DNA from: Pseudomonas nitroreducens NBRC 12694
GTDB taxonomy: Bacteria; Pseudomonadota; Gammaproteobacteria; Pseudomonadales; Pseudomonadaceae
Direction of reading: 5' to 3'
Assembly: GCF_002091755.1 (NCBI RefSeq)
Contig: NZ_BDAI01000020.1
Coordinates: 1-63,122 of the forward strand
DNA: 63,122 nucleotides
A program made the position numbers and the translations under genes. The notes under the pieces were generated by a model, which was not told where the DNA came from, made no database searches, and saw only the letters and a program-made list of their open reading frames with translations. This document shows positions 51,557-59,965 of the stretch, in pieces; the first letter of the stretch is position 1; each line of letters starts with the position of its first letter.

Positions 51557-51639
51557 GGACGGGCTGCCATGCGGGACGTACCGATGTGGCCGGGCGCGAG
51601 CGGCAGGCAGTGTCGTCGCCCGGCGTGGGGAGGGGAAAG

Positions 51640-52101
51640 ATGGCCTATCTGGTCTGGCAGGCGGATCTCGACACCGGGATCGGAGTGATCGACGCGCAGC
51701 ACAAACGCATCGTCGAAATGATCAACCAGCTGCACGAGGCCCAGGCCCATCACGACCGAGCCATGCTCGGCGGCGTGATCGAGGAACTGGTCGACTACAC
51801 CATCTCGCACTTCGCCTTCGAGGAGACGCTGCTGGAGGATTCCGGCTACCAGTTCACCCGTGCGCACAAGAAGGTCCACGAACTCTTCATCAAGCGCGTT
51901 TCCGACTACCGCCTGCGCTTCGACGCCGGCGAGGACGTCGCCGAGGAGCTCAAGGGCCTGCTCGGACGCTGGCTGTTCAACCATATCCGTAATGACGACG
52001 CCAACTACGTGGAGTCGGTGATGGCCAGCATGCACGAGCTGACCCGCGACCAGAGCCACGGTGGCTGGCTGTCGCGCTCGATGAAGCGATTCTTCGGCTG
52101 A
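51640..52101 (+). CDS. mhr: Bacteriohemerythrin (microoxic oxygen-binding protein)
   Basis: A 153-residue single-domain hemerythrin that reversibly binds O2 at a di-iron site; cytosolic. All seven ligands are present: H21, H57, E61, H76, H80, H115 and D120, in the order HxxxE, HxxxH and HxxxxD. The ATG at 51640 has a strong GGGGAGGGGAA site. Length and neighbourhood match P. aeruginosa PA1673 (Mhr), reported to support fitness at low oxygen under ANR control; the box at 51515 supports the same control here. The basic tail SRSMKRFFG is unusual for the fold and unexplained. Confidence 0.93.
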   Translation: MAYLVWQADLDTGIGVIDAQHKRIVEMINQLHEAQAHHDRAMLGGVIEELVDYTISHFAFEETLLEDSGYQFTRAHKKVHELFIKRVSDYRLRFDAGEDVAEELKGLLGRWLFNHIRNDDANYVESVMASMHELTRDQSHGGWLSRSMKRFFG

Positions 52102-52198
52102 ATTTTCAGTCACTTCGGCGGTGAATGCCGACGCGAATCCCCTTCGGCTGGCTATGCTCTGTGCACAACTACAAGCAATGCCACGGGGGTATTCGCGC

Positions 52199-53047
52199 AT
52201 GAAGACGCTGTTGAAGTCACTGCTGCTGCTTTCTTTCCTCTCATCCTTCCCATTGTTCGCCGCCCAGCCGACGACCTCGCCAACGGACGACCAGCGCGCC
52301 AAGGCGTTGCTGTCCAAGGCGGTGGCCGCCTACAAGCAGGAGGGCGACAAGGCCTTCGCTGCGTTCAGCCGCCAGGGCGAGTTCATCGACGGGGACCTGT
52401 ATGTGTTCGTCGTGGACAGCAAGGGCACCATGCTTGCCAGCGGCGGGCCGTCGGTGGTGCTGATCGATCGGGATGTGTCGACCACACTCGATCCGTCGTT
52501 GCAGAAGCAGTTTGCGCAGGCGCTGAAATCGCCGGAGACCGGCAAGGTGCAACAGGCCGACTACCGCTGGAAGAACTGGGCGGACGGCAAGGTCGAGCGC
52601 AAGCACGTCTATTACCAGCGTGTGGGTGAGCGCTTCCTCGCGGTGGGCTACTACATCCCGCGCGCGTCGGCGCAGCAGGCGGCGGCCATGCTGGACAAGG
52701 CGGTGAAGGCCGTCGCGGCCGATCCGCAGGACACCTTCAAGAAGATCACCGCGCGCGATCCCGCATTTATCCAGGATGACCTCTACGTCTTCGTTGTCGA
52801 CCTGGATACGTCGAAATTCGTTGCCCATGGCTTCAATACGCGGATGGTCGGCACGGACTTCGATTCGCTGAAGGACCCGGGCGGCAACCCGATCGGCCAC
52901 GCCATGCTGGAACTGGCCAAGTCCAAGGGCGAGGCGGAATTCGAGTACCAGTGGCGCAACCCGGTGACCAGCAAGGTGGAGAACAAGCACGCCTTTCTGC
53001 GCAAGGCCGGCCATTACCTCGTTGCGGTGGGTTACTACACGCGCTGA
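52199..53047 (+). CDS. Periplasmic tandem-Cache protein
   Basis: A 282-residue exported protein: signal peptide to about residue 22 (SFLSSFPLFAAQ), then two similar single-Cache (sCache_2-like) repeats, about 30-155 and 156-282. Each contains DLYVFVVD, a KHxxxxxxxG stretch and a GYY near its end (KHVYYQRVGERFLAVGYY; KHAFLRKAGHYLVAVGYY). Cache domains normally sense small metabolites in kinases and chemoreceptors, but here there is no membrane anchor or output domain, so it may be a free ligand-binding or scavenging protein. GGGGG lies upstream of the ATG; a bidirectional terminator follows. Confidence 0.85.
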   Translation: MKTLLKSLLLLSFLSSFPLFAAQPTTSPTDDQRAKALLSKAVAAYKQEGDKAFAAFSRQGEFIDGDLYVFVVDSKGTMLASGGPSVVLIDRDVSTTLDPSLQKQFAQALKSPETGKVQQADYRWKNWADGKVERKHVYYQRVGERFLAVGYYIPRASAQQAAAMLDKAVKAVAADPQDTFKKITARDPAFIQDDLYVFVVDLDTSKFVAHGFNTRMVGTDFDSLKDPGGNPIGHAMLELAKSKGEAEFEYQWRNPVTSKVENKHAFLRKAGHYLVAVGYYTR

Positions 53048-53067
53048 TTGCAGCGATTCACAGGCAC

Positions 53068-53095
53068 AAAAAACCGGCCCGAGGGCCGGTTTTTT
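53068..53095. terminator. Bidirectional terminator between Cache gene and folE
   Basis: AAAAAACCGGCCC and GGGCCGGTTTTTT form a perfect 13-bp stem with a two-base loop and U-tracts on both strands, between convergent genes. Confidence 0.95.
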
Positions 53096-53109
53096 CATGA
53101 CGGCGGCTG

Positions 53110-53655
53110 TCAGCGGATCAGGCTGAGGAACTCGCTGCGGGTGGCGGCGTTCTCGCGGAACTCGCCGAGCATCACCGAGGTGACCATGGAGGAATTCTGC
53201 TTCTCCACGCCGCGCATCATCATGCACATGTGCTTGGCCTCGATCACCACGGCCACGCCCAGCGCGCCGGTGACCTGCTGGACCGCCTCGGCGATCTGCC
53301 GCGACATGTTTTCCTGGATCTGCAGGCGGCGGGCGTACATGTCGACGATGCGCGCCACCTTGGACAGCCCCAGCACCTTGCCGTTGGGGATGTAGGCCAC
53401 GTGGGCCTTGCCAATGAACGGCAGCAGGTGGTGTTCGCACAGCGAGTAGAGCTCGATGTCCTTGACCAGCACCATCTCGCTGTTGTCGGAGCTGAACAGG
53501 GCGCCGTTGACGATCTCCTCCAGCGTCTGCTGGTAGCCGCGGCAAAGGTACTGCATGGCTTTGGCGGCGCGCTTGGGCGTGTCCACCAGGCCTTCGCGGG
53601 TGACGTCCTCACCGAGCTGGCTGAGGATCGCGGAGTAGTTTTGTTCCAGGGACAT
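53110..53655 (-). CDS. folE: GTP cyclohydrolase I
   Basis: FolE converts GTP to 7,8-dihydroneopterin triphosphate, first step of tetrahydrofolate/pterin (and queuosine-type) synthesis; a cytosolic homodecamer. It has 181 residues, within the family range. The zinc and catalytic site SLCEHHLLPF and the later GLSKVARIVDMYARRLQ and CMMMRGVEKQNS segments are conserved. Pseudomonads carry more than one folE; the position next to prmB and aroC matches the copy named folE2 in PAO1 (from memory). Confidence 0.95.
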   Translation of the reverse strand: MSLEQNYSAILSQLGEDVTREGLVDTPKRAAKAMQYLCRGYQQTLEEIVNGALFSSDNSEMVLVKDIELYSLCEHHLLPFIGKAHVAYIPNGKVLGLSKVARIVDMYARRLQIQENMSRQIAEAVQQVTGALGVAVVIEAKHMCMMMRGVEKQNSSMVTSVMLGEFRENAATRSEFLSLIR

Positions 53656-53798
53656 GATCTACCTGTGGCAATGACAAAAATAAAAACCGTGGCGCAGGGT
53701 AGGGCGCTCAGCCTTGGCTGGCAAGGCCCGAGCGCCGGTTGGCGCGTTATGGCAGGCGGATTGTCGCCGGACGCGAGTGCTAGCCGGGGGCAGGGCTT

Positions 53799-54356
53799 TT
53801 ACTCGTCGCGGCCTTCGAGCATGTTGCGGCGCAGCATCACGTAGATGGCACCGGTACCGCCGTGGCGCGGCAGGCAGGAGGTGAAGCCGAGTACCTGCGG
53901 GTGCTGGCGCAGCCAGGTGTTCACATGGCTCTTCACCATCGGGCTGCGGCCGTCGACGCGCGCCGCCTTGCCGTGGGTAACGCGGACGCAGCGGATCTCG
54001 AAGCGCGTGGCTTCGGCGATGAAGTCCCAGAGGGTTTCGCGGGCCGTTTCGATCTTCATGCCGTGCAGGTCGAGGCTGCCCTCGAAACTGATCTGGCCGG
54101 CCTTGAGCTTGCGTATCTGGCCTTCCTGGACGCCGTCGCAGGCCCAGTAGAGTTCGTCCTCGGGGCCGACGTCGATGACGAACTGGTCGGAGAGGCCGTC
54201 GACCCGGATGTTCTCGGTGCGTACGGTCGCGTTCTGTCGCAGCTCCTTGAGCTGCTTGCGGTCGGCCTTGGGTTTACCGGTGTCGGCCTGGTCCACGGTG
54301 ATCCGTCTGACGCCGCGCATTTCGCTGGCGAATTGGGAAAAATCGTCGTCTTGCAT
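53799..54356 (-). CDS. Smr domain protein
   Basis: A 185-residue protein with a C-terminal Smr (small MutS-related) domain: DLHG at 96-99, HGKA at 128-131 and GGTGA at 166-170. The domain is linked to DNA or RNA nicking, and in the E. coli relative SmrB to cleavage of mRNA at collided ribosomes. The N-terminal part (1-90) resembles SmrA/B leaders. Start at ATG 54356, 6 nt after AGGAGG; a GTG two codons earlier would leave no spacing. The exact role in this organism is not shown. Confidence 0.9.
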   Translation of the reverse strand: MQDDDFSQFASEMRGVRRITVDQADTGKPKADRKQLKELRQNATVRTENIRVDGLSDQFVIDVGPEDELYWACDGVQEGQIRKLKAGQISFEGSLDLHGMKIETARETLWDFIAEATRFEIRCVRVTHGKAARVDGRSPMVKSHVNTWLRQHPQVLGFTSCLPRHGGTGAIYVMLRRNMLEGRDE

Positions 54357-54426
54357 GCGCACCTCCTCAAACAGCCGCGCAGTCTAACGGATCGCGCCGG
54401 TCCTGCGGAAATGCGCCGTGCGGGGA

Positions 54427-54747
54427 TCAGTCGCGGCGCTTCATCAGCCGGGGCGACAGGCTCAGGCCTTCACGGCCACGGGCACGGCGGCGCGCGGCGC
54501 GCCAGAATGTGACACCCAGCCACAGACAGAACAGTCCGATTACCAGCAGCACGGCGCCGGCTCCCGGTTCGATGTGCAGCACGCCCACCGCGGGCTGGCG
54601 GCGGAGCAGGGCGGCGACGCCGGCCATGGCGGACAGGATGCCCAAGGTGGCGATTACCGCGGCGATCGCGGCGGCGAAGCGCCAGCGCCAGCGACCCGGA
54701 CGCTTCGGGCGCAGGCTGGGTGGATCGAATTTATCGGTCATCTTCAT
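54427..54747 (-). CDS. Small two-helix membrane protein
   Basis: A 106-residue protein with a basic, proline-rich N-terminal tail, two hydrophobic segments (about 24-48 and 64-83) separated by a short loop with RRQPAVGVLH, and a strongly basic C-terminal tail (RRARGREG). A second ATG two codons downstream could be the start. It lies upstream of the Smr gene on the same strand with a 70-bp gap. Unknown function. Confidence 0.6.
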   Translation of the reverse strand: MKMTDKFDPPSLRPKRPGRWRWRFAAAIAAVIATLGILSAMAGVAALLRRQPAVGVLHIEPGAGAVLLVIGLFCLWLGVTFWRAARRRARGREGLSLSPRLMKRRD

Positions 54748-54920
54748 CCCGACTTCCTCATCTATTGAACGAGGCTATGACCGGTGGGGAGGGGTGGGGT
54801 TCCAACCCCAGGGTCGGGAAGCGCGGCGAACCCGCTGGGTGAGCGGGTTCGCGGGCTATCGCGCCTAAGCTGAGCCTAACCCCGGGTGCTTGTCGTTGCC
54901 GCCCGTCGGGACGAATGGCT

Positions 54921-55517
54921 TCAGACCAGCGCCTGGGCTTGTGCGACCACGGCGGCGAAGTTGTCGCCCAGGGCGGCGATTTCGGCGCGGTGCAGGTCGC
55001 GCGCGGCGAGCACGCCGCCTTCGGGGGTGGGAATGTCGCGGGTGGCGCAGGCGGCATCCACCAGGGTGCAACGGTAGCCGTAGTCCTTGGCGGCGCGGAC
55101 GGTGGTGCTGATGCTGGAGTGGGTCATGAACCCGCAGACGATCAGGTCCAGGCGGCCGCCGGCCTGCAGGCGGTCATGCAGGTCGGTGCCGGCGAAGGCG
55201 TTGGGCAGGCGCTTGTCCACCACCACCTCGCCCGGCAGCGGCGCCAGTTCGGGCAGGAAGCGGCCGCGCGGGCCCTGAGGGTCGAGGAGGCCGCCGACCA
55301 CGCCCAGGTGGTGCACGTGGACAATGGGAGTGCCCATGGCCCGGGCCGTCTCCAGCAACAGGCGAATCTGCGCCACCGCGGCATCCAGGTCAGGCAGGGC
55401 CAGTACGCCGCTGCGGTACTCCTCCTGGGCATCGATGATCAACAGAGTGCTCTGGCGCAGGGTGGCCGGCGGATATCCGCGCCCACTGATCTGCAGCATG
55501 CTGAGCGGAAGGGACAT
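54921..55517 (-). CDS. Isochorismatase-like cysteine hydrolase
   Basis: A 198-residue isochorismatase-superfamily hydrolase. The catalytic triad is visible: D29 (LLIIDAQEEY), K102 (VVVDKRLPNAF) and C128 (IVCGFMTHSSIS), the last typical of cysteine hydrolases such as nicotinamidase or peroxyureidoacrylate amidohydrolase relatives rather than true isochorismatase. AGGAG lies upstream of the ATG. Substrate not assigned. It is divergent from prmB. Confidence 0.9.
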   Translation of the reverse strand: MSLPLSMLQISGRGYPPATLRQSTLLIIDAQEEYRSGVLALPDLDAAVAQIRLLLETARAMGTPIVHVHHLGVVGGLLDPQGPRGRFLPELAPLPGEVVVDKRLPNAFAGTDLHDRLQAGGRLDLIVCGFMTHSSISTTVRAAKDYGYRCTLVDAACATRDIPTPEGGVLAARDLHRAEIAALGDNFAAVVAQAQALV

Positions 55518-55697
55518 GTCACGACTCCTGTAAATGCATGTTCACTCATTGTGGGCCGTAACGCGTCCGCTGTGAATCTTTGCGAACTCGCGCCAAAGTG
55601 GTAATGGCATTCTGTGGCGGAACGGGCTGGAAAGCCCCCGGAGTGTCCGCATTCCGCTAGAATGCGCCCCTTTTTGCGAGCTGCGAGGACTGCTGCC

Positions 55698-56612
55698 GTG
55701 ACCGAATCTCGTTTGCTGACCCTGCGTGACCACATCCGCTGGGCCGTCAGCCGCTTCCACGCCGAGGAACTGTTCTTTGGCCACGGTACCGACAACGCCT
55801 GGGATGAGGCCCGCCAACTGGTGCTGGGCGCGCTCCATCTGCCCTGGGAAATGGCCGACGCCTACCTGGATTGCCGCCTCGAGGACGAGGAGCGCGAATA
55901 CCTGATGCACCTGCTGCGCCGACGCATCGAGGAGCGTGTGCCGACTGCCTACCTGCTGGGTGAGGCCTGGTTCTGCGGCATGCCCTTCGTGGTGGACGAG
56001 CGCGTGCTGGTGCCGCGCTCGCCCATCGCCGAACTCATCGAACGTCGCTTCGAGCCCTGGCTGGCGGCCGACCCTGCACGAATCCTCGACCTGTGCACCG
56101 GCTCGGGCTGCATCGGCATCGCCTGCGCCAGCGCCTTCCCGGAATCCGAAGTGGTGCTGGGCGACCTGTCGTTCGATGCCCTGGAAGTGGCCAATATCAA
56201 TATTGAGCGCCACGAGCTGGGCGAGCGCGTCTACACCGTGCAGGGTGACGGCTTCGAAGGCCTGCCGGGCCAGCGTTTCGACCTGATCGTGTCGAACCCT
56301 CCCTATGTCGACGCCGAAGACTTCGCCGACATGCCCGCCGAGTACCACCACGAGCCGGAGCTGGGCCTGGCCTGCGGCAACGACGGCCTGGACCTGGTGC
56401 GGCGCATGCTGGCCGAGGCGGCGGACCACCTGACCGAGCGCGGCACATTGGTGGTGGAGGTGGGCAACAGCCAGGTGCACGTGGCGGCGCTCTACCCGGA
56501 AGTGGACTTCACCTGGCTCGACTTCGAGTACGGTGGCCACGGGGTATTCCTGCTCTCGGCGCAGCAATGCCGCGAGCATCAGGAGCTGTTCAGGGCGCGG
56601 GTAAAGGCCTGA
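55698..56612 (+). CDS. prmB: 50S ribosomal protein uL3 glutamine methyltransferase
   Basis: PrmB N5-methylates a glutamine of ribosomal protein L3 (uL3) using SAM. It has 304 residues: a helical N-terminal domain, SAM motif I DLCTGSGCIG at 131-140, and the amide-methylating signature NPPY at 200-203. The start is GTG at 55698, preceded by GAGGA; it gives the family N-terminus TESRLLTLRDHIRW. Its neighbour aroC lies downstream, as in many gammaproteobacteria. Confidence 0.95.
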   Translation: MTESRLLTLRDHIRWAVSRFHAEELFFGHGTDNAWDEARQLVLGALHLPWEMADAYLDCRLEDEEREYLMHLLRRRIEERVPTAYLLGEAWFCGMPFVVDERVLVPRSPIAELIERRFEPWLAADPARILDLCTGSGCIGIACASAFPESEVVLGDLSFDALEVANINIERHELGERVYTVQGDGFEGLPGQRFDLIVSNPPYVDAEDFADMPAEYHHEPELGLACGNDGLDLVRRMLAEAADHLTERGTLVVEVGNSQVHVAALYPEVDFTWLDFEYGGHGVFLLSAQQCREHQELFRARVKA

Positions 56613-56637
56613 TCCGCTCCAAGGGTGGGCTGAATCT

Positions 56638-56788
56638 GTAGGAGCGAGCTTGCTCGCGAATGGATTTACCGGTTGGTCCGGCGCCTGGCCGGTTCGCCAG
56701 CAGGCTCGCTCCTACAAAAGAATGCTTCGGCGTGGGACTCAGCCCATCGCGGAGGTCGGCTTTGGGTAGGAGCGGACTTCGTCCGCGG
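56638..56788. repeat. REP pair plus single REP unit
   Basis: GTAGGAGCGAGCTTGCTCGC (56638 on) and its inverted partner ending CTCGCTCCTAC at 56715 form a BIME-like pair. Another unit, GTAGGAGCGGACTTCGTCCG, begins at 56766. They fill the 217-bp convergent gap between prmB and the next gene. Confidence 0.85.
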
Positions 56789-56829
56789 TTGCCCACCGGC
56801 CGCGCCGATCGGTCGGCGGCGCATGCACG

Positions 56830-57612
56830 CTAGTGCGTGGCGATCCAGATCAGCAGTCCCGCCTGGAACACGGCGAACACCGTCAGGCAGGCGATGGTGA
56901 AGCGCAGGCTGGTGTCGTCGCGGCGGAAGGTCTCGATGCGCTGCTCCAGCCGGCGAATCTCGTTGGACTGGGTGGCGAGGTTCTGGTCAGCCTGTTCCAG
57001 CATCGAGCCGGCTTCCAGCAGCGGGACTATCTGCACCTTGTCCTTGTGCCAGTCGTCGTACAGCTCGCTGACCCGGCCGACGCTGTAGCGCGCCTTCAGC
57101 AGCCGCGAATCCTCGTAGATCACGTCGAAGCCCTGGGCGCGCAGGAAGTGGTCGCGGCGCTGCCGGGCCTCTTCGTTGGGTGCGTCCTTCATCGCCAGCG
57201 CGCCACCCTCGACACGGTAGTGCGACCACTTCTTTTTCGCCCAGGCCACTCCCTGGGCCAGCAGGAATCGCCCCAGTCCGCGGTTCAGCGGTTCGGTGGT
57301 GAAGCCCGAGTCGGCGCCGAAGCGCACTTCCTTGTTGCGGTGGTCCGCCCAGACCTCCAGCAGGTTCACTTCCTTGCGCAGCACCTGGCCGGGCACCTGT
57401 ACGGTCAGCCGCAGCAGGCTCTGCTCGCCGTTGTGGCGTTCCACCCGGCCCAGTTGCACGAAGCGCAGCGGCCGCGCGCCAGTGGTGCGGTCGGTGGGCA
57501 GCGGCGCCAGGCGCAGCAGGCGATAGTGTTCCGGCGCCAGGTCCGCCCAGGGATGCGGGCGGGCGGCGGCGCTCTCGTCGGCGGCGACGGCTGTCTGTTC
57601 GGCTTCGGTCAT
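56830..57612 (-). CDS. Tail-anchored protein of unknown function
   Basis: A 260-residue protein with no signal peptide and one hydrophobic segment at the very C-terminus (about 237-258: FTIACLTVFAVFQAGLLIWI), as in tail-anchored proteins. Before it lies a coiled coil (about 205-232, SNEIRRLEQRIETFRRDD). The N-terminal region (30-190) has a globular alpha/beta look, with GLGRFLLAQGVAWAKKKW and RRDHFLRAQGFDVIYED that loosely recall GNAT-type folds, but no acetyl-CoA loop is clear. A similar gene sits beside aroC/prmB in other pseudomonads, as I recall. Function unknown. Confidence 0.7.
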   Translation of the reverse strand: MTEAEQTAVAADESAAARPHPWADLAPEHYRLLRLAPLPTDRTTGARPLRFVQLGRVERHNGEQSLLRLTVQVPGQVLRKEVNLLEVWADHRNKEVRFGADSGFTTEPLNRGLGRFLLAQGVAWAKKKWSHYRVEGGALAMKDAPNEEARQRRDHFLRAQGFDVIYEDSRLLKARYSVGRVSELYDDWHKDKVQIVPLLEAGSMLEQADQNLATQSNEIRRLEQRIETFRRDDTSLRFTIACLTVFAVFQAGLLIWIATH

Positions 57613-57660
57613 GGGGTCTACCTCGGGGCCTGGCGGGCGTGGCCAGGGCTCTCCCGTGGT

Positions 57661-58692
57661 TTATCGACGCACCGGCGGATTTCTTGAGACGTTCGCTCCA
57701 GATCCGGGCGCATTTTCGGCAAGCGTACTGCCGGGCAGGCTCGGCGCGTGCTGGATGAAAGTCGTGATGCGCTGCACCAGCTCACGGGCCAGCGGCAGGT
57801 TGGGGTTGTTGTAGGAGGCGAGCTGCTGCGGACCGCTGGTCGGAACGATCCGCAGGATATGGTTCATCCCCGAGATCAGATGGAAGTCGCTGTCGGGCTT
57901 GGCGCGCTTGAGCGCCTGCGCATCCTCGACGCCGACCTGGATATCGTTGGTGCCCTGCAGGACCAGCGTCGGCAATTTCAACTCGGCGAAGGCGCGGGCC
58001 GGGTCCTGGCGGAACAGCGAGATCAGGTAGGGCTGCACGCTGGGGCGGAACAGCACCTTCAGGGGCTCCGGCACCCGTGGCTGCAACTGCCCGGCCTGCA
58101 GACCGTCGATCAACTGGTCAGCCTGGGCGAGCAGGGGCGGCGGCAGGCGGGCTTGCAACTGCTCGCGCAATACGTCGCCGATCGGGCGGGCGCTGCCGGC
58201 CAGGGAAACCAGCGCCTCGGCGTGGGTTTGCGGCGCGGCGAGGCTGGCGATCAGCGCGCCCTCGCTGTGGCCGATGAGAATCTGCCGGCCGAAGCGCGGG
58301 TCGTGGGCCAGCTTGTCGCTCCAGGCCACCACGTCGCTGACGTAGGCTTCGACGCTGAGCTCTTCCTCACGCGGCGCGGCCGGCAGGCTGCGGGCCACGC
58401 CGCGCTTGTCGTAGCGTACGCTGGCAATGCCGTTTTCCGCCAAGGCCTCGGCCAGTTTGCGCAGGTAGGCGTTCTGTCCGCCCTCGGGGTTGTTGCCGTC
58501 GCGGTCGGTGGGGCCGGAGCCGGCGATCAGCAGTGCTACTGGCGGAGGGGTATCGCCCTGGGGCAGCAGCAGCGTGCCGCGCAGCACGCCGTGGCCGGTA
58601 TCCAGGTCATAGGGACGCTGCAGGATGCTGGTGGGGGCGGCCTGGGCGATGCTGGTGACGAAACAGAAGAGGAGCAGGGCGAGACGGCGCAT
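57661..58692 (-). CDS. Secreted alpha/beta hydrolase
   Basis: A 343-residue exported hydrolase: signal peptide to about residue 18 (FVTSIAQA), oxyanion region LLIAGSGPTDRDG, nucleophile S143 in LIGHSEGALIA, acid after LVLQGTNDIQV, and histidine in SGMNHILRIV. The order fits a periplasmic esterase or peptidase-like serine hydrolase. A proline/serine-rich tail follows. It is divergent from aroC. No ribosome-binding site is clear for the chosen ATG. Substrate unknown. Confidence 0.88.
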   Translation of the reverse strand: MRRLALLLFCFVTSIAQAAPTSILQRPYDLDTGHGVLRGTLLLPQGDTPPPVALLIAGSGPTDRDGNNPEGGQNAYLRKLAEALAENGIASVRYDKRGVARSLPAAPREEELSVEAYVSDVVAWSDKLAHDPRFGRQILIGHSEGALIASLAAPQTHAEALVSLAGSARPIGDVLREQLQARLPPPLLAQADQLIDGLQAGQLQPRVPEPLKVLFRPSVQPYLISLFRQDPARAFAELKLPTLVLQGTNDIQVGVEDAQALKRAKPDSDFHLISGMNHILRIVPTSGPQQLASYNNPNLPLARELVQRITTFIQHAPSLPGSTLAENAPGSGANVSRNPPVRR

Positions 58693-58814
58693 CGAAGACT
58701 TCGCGATGGGGCTGATGGCGCTTTGATCCTCGCGGGCGGCGAAGGTTCGCAGGGCGGATTGACGCAGGTATACTGCTCGGCCTTTTCGATACCAGTCTTT
58801 TCGCGGAGCCTCGC

Positions 58815-59906
58815 ATGTCCGGCAACACCTACGGCAAGCTGTTCACCGTCACCACCGCTGGCGAAAGCCACGGCCCGGCGCTGGTCGCCATCGTCGACGG
58901 CTGCCCGCCCGGCCTTGAGATTTCCCTGGAAGACCTGCAGCGCGACCTGGACCGCCGCAAGCCCGGCACCAGCCGCCATACCACCCAGCGCCAGGAAGCC
59001 GACGAGGTGGAGATCCTCTCCGGCGTGTTCGAGGGCAAGACCACCGGTACCCCGATCGGCCTGCTGATCCGCAACACCGACCAGAAGTCCAAGGACTACT
59101 CGGCGATCAAGAACCTGTTCCGCCCGGCCCACGCCGACTACACCTACCACCACAAGTACGGCATCCGTGACTACCGTGGCGGCGGCCGTTCCTCGGCGCG
59201 CGAGACCGCCATGCGCGTGGCGGCTGGTGCGATCGCCAAGAAGGTTCTGGCGGGCATGGGTATCAGCGTGCGCGGCTACATGAGCCAGCTCGGCCCCATC
59301 GAAATCCCCTTCAAGACCTGGGACAGCGTCGAAGACAATGCCTTCTTCAGCCCCGACCCGGACAAGGTGCCGGAGCTGGAGGCCTACATGGACCAGCTGC
59401 GCCGTGACCAGGATTCGGTGGGCGCGAAGATCACCGTGGTCGCCGAAGGCGTGCCGCCGGGCCTGGGCGAGCCGATCTTCGACCGCCTGGACGCCGAACT
59501 GGCCCACGCGCTGATGAGCATCAACGCGGTGAAGGGCGTGGAAATCGGCGCCGGCTTTGCCAGCGTCGCCCAACGTGGCACCGAGCACCGCGACGAGCTG
59601 ACGCCCGAAGGCTTCCTGTCGAACAATGCCGGCGGCATCCTCGGCGGTATTTCCAGCGGCCAGCCGATCATCGCCCACCTGGCGCTCAAGCCCACCTCCA
59701 GCATCACCACCCCCGGCCGCTCCATCGACGTCGACGGCAACCCGGTGGATGTCATCACCAAAGGTCGCCACGATCCGTGCGTGGGCATCCGCGCCACGCC
59801 CATCGCCGAGGCGATGATGGCCATCGTGCTGCTCGACCACCTGCTGCGCAATCGCGCGCAGAACGCCGACGTGAAGGTCGGCACCCCGGTCCTCGGCCAG
59901 CTTTGA
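58815..59906 (+). CDS. aroC: Chorismate synthase
   Basis: AroC makes chorismate from 5-enolpyruvylshikimate-3-phosphate, the last step of the common aromatic pathway, needing reduced FMN. It has 363 residues. GESHGPALVAIVDGCPPG, RPAHADYTYHHKYGIRD with GGGRSSARETAMRVAAGA, and SNNAGGILGGISSGQPI are the three conserved family blocks. GGAG lies upstream of the ATG. A hairpin at 59916 follows before the MFS gene. Confidence 0.98.
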   Translation: MSGNTYGKLFTVTTAGESHGPALVAIVDGCPPGLEISLEDLQRDLDRRKPGTSRHTTQRQEADEVEILSGVFEGKTTGTPIGLLIRNTDQKSKDYSAIKNLFRPAHADYTYHHKYGIRDYRGGGRSSARETAMRVAAGAIAKKVLAGMGISVRGYMSQLGPIEIPFKTWDSVEDNAFFSPDPDKVPELEAYMDQLRRDQDSVGAKITVVAEGVPPGLGEPIFDRLDAELAHALMSINAVKGVEIGAGFASVAQRGTEHRDELTPEGFLSNNAGGILGGISSGQPIIAHLALKPTSSITTPGRSIDVDGNPVDVITKGRHDPCVGIRATPIAEAMMAIVLLDHLLRNRAQNADVKVGTPVLGQL

Positions 59907-59915
59907 GTGACCTGG

Positions 59916-59948
59916 CGCTCCCGCCGGCCTGATCAGGTGGCGGGAGCG
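59916..59948 (+). terminator. Hairpin after aroC
   Basis: CGCTCCCGCC and GGCGGGAGCG are 10-bp perfect arms, 10 bp after the aroC stop and 18 bp before the MFS start. There is no U-tract, so it is either a weak terminator, an attenuator, or an mRNA-stabilising stem. Confidence 0.45.
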
Positions 59949-59965
59949 TCGGATATTCGCCGCCG

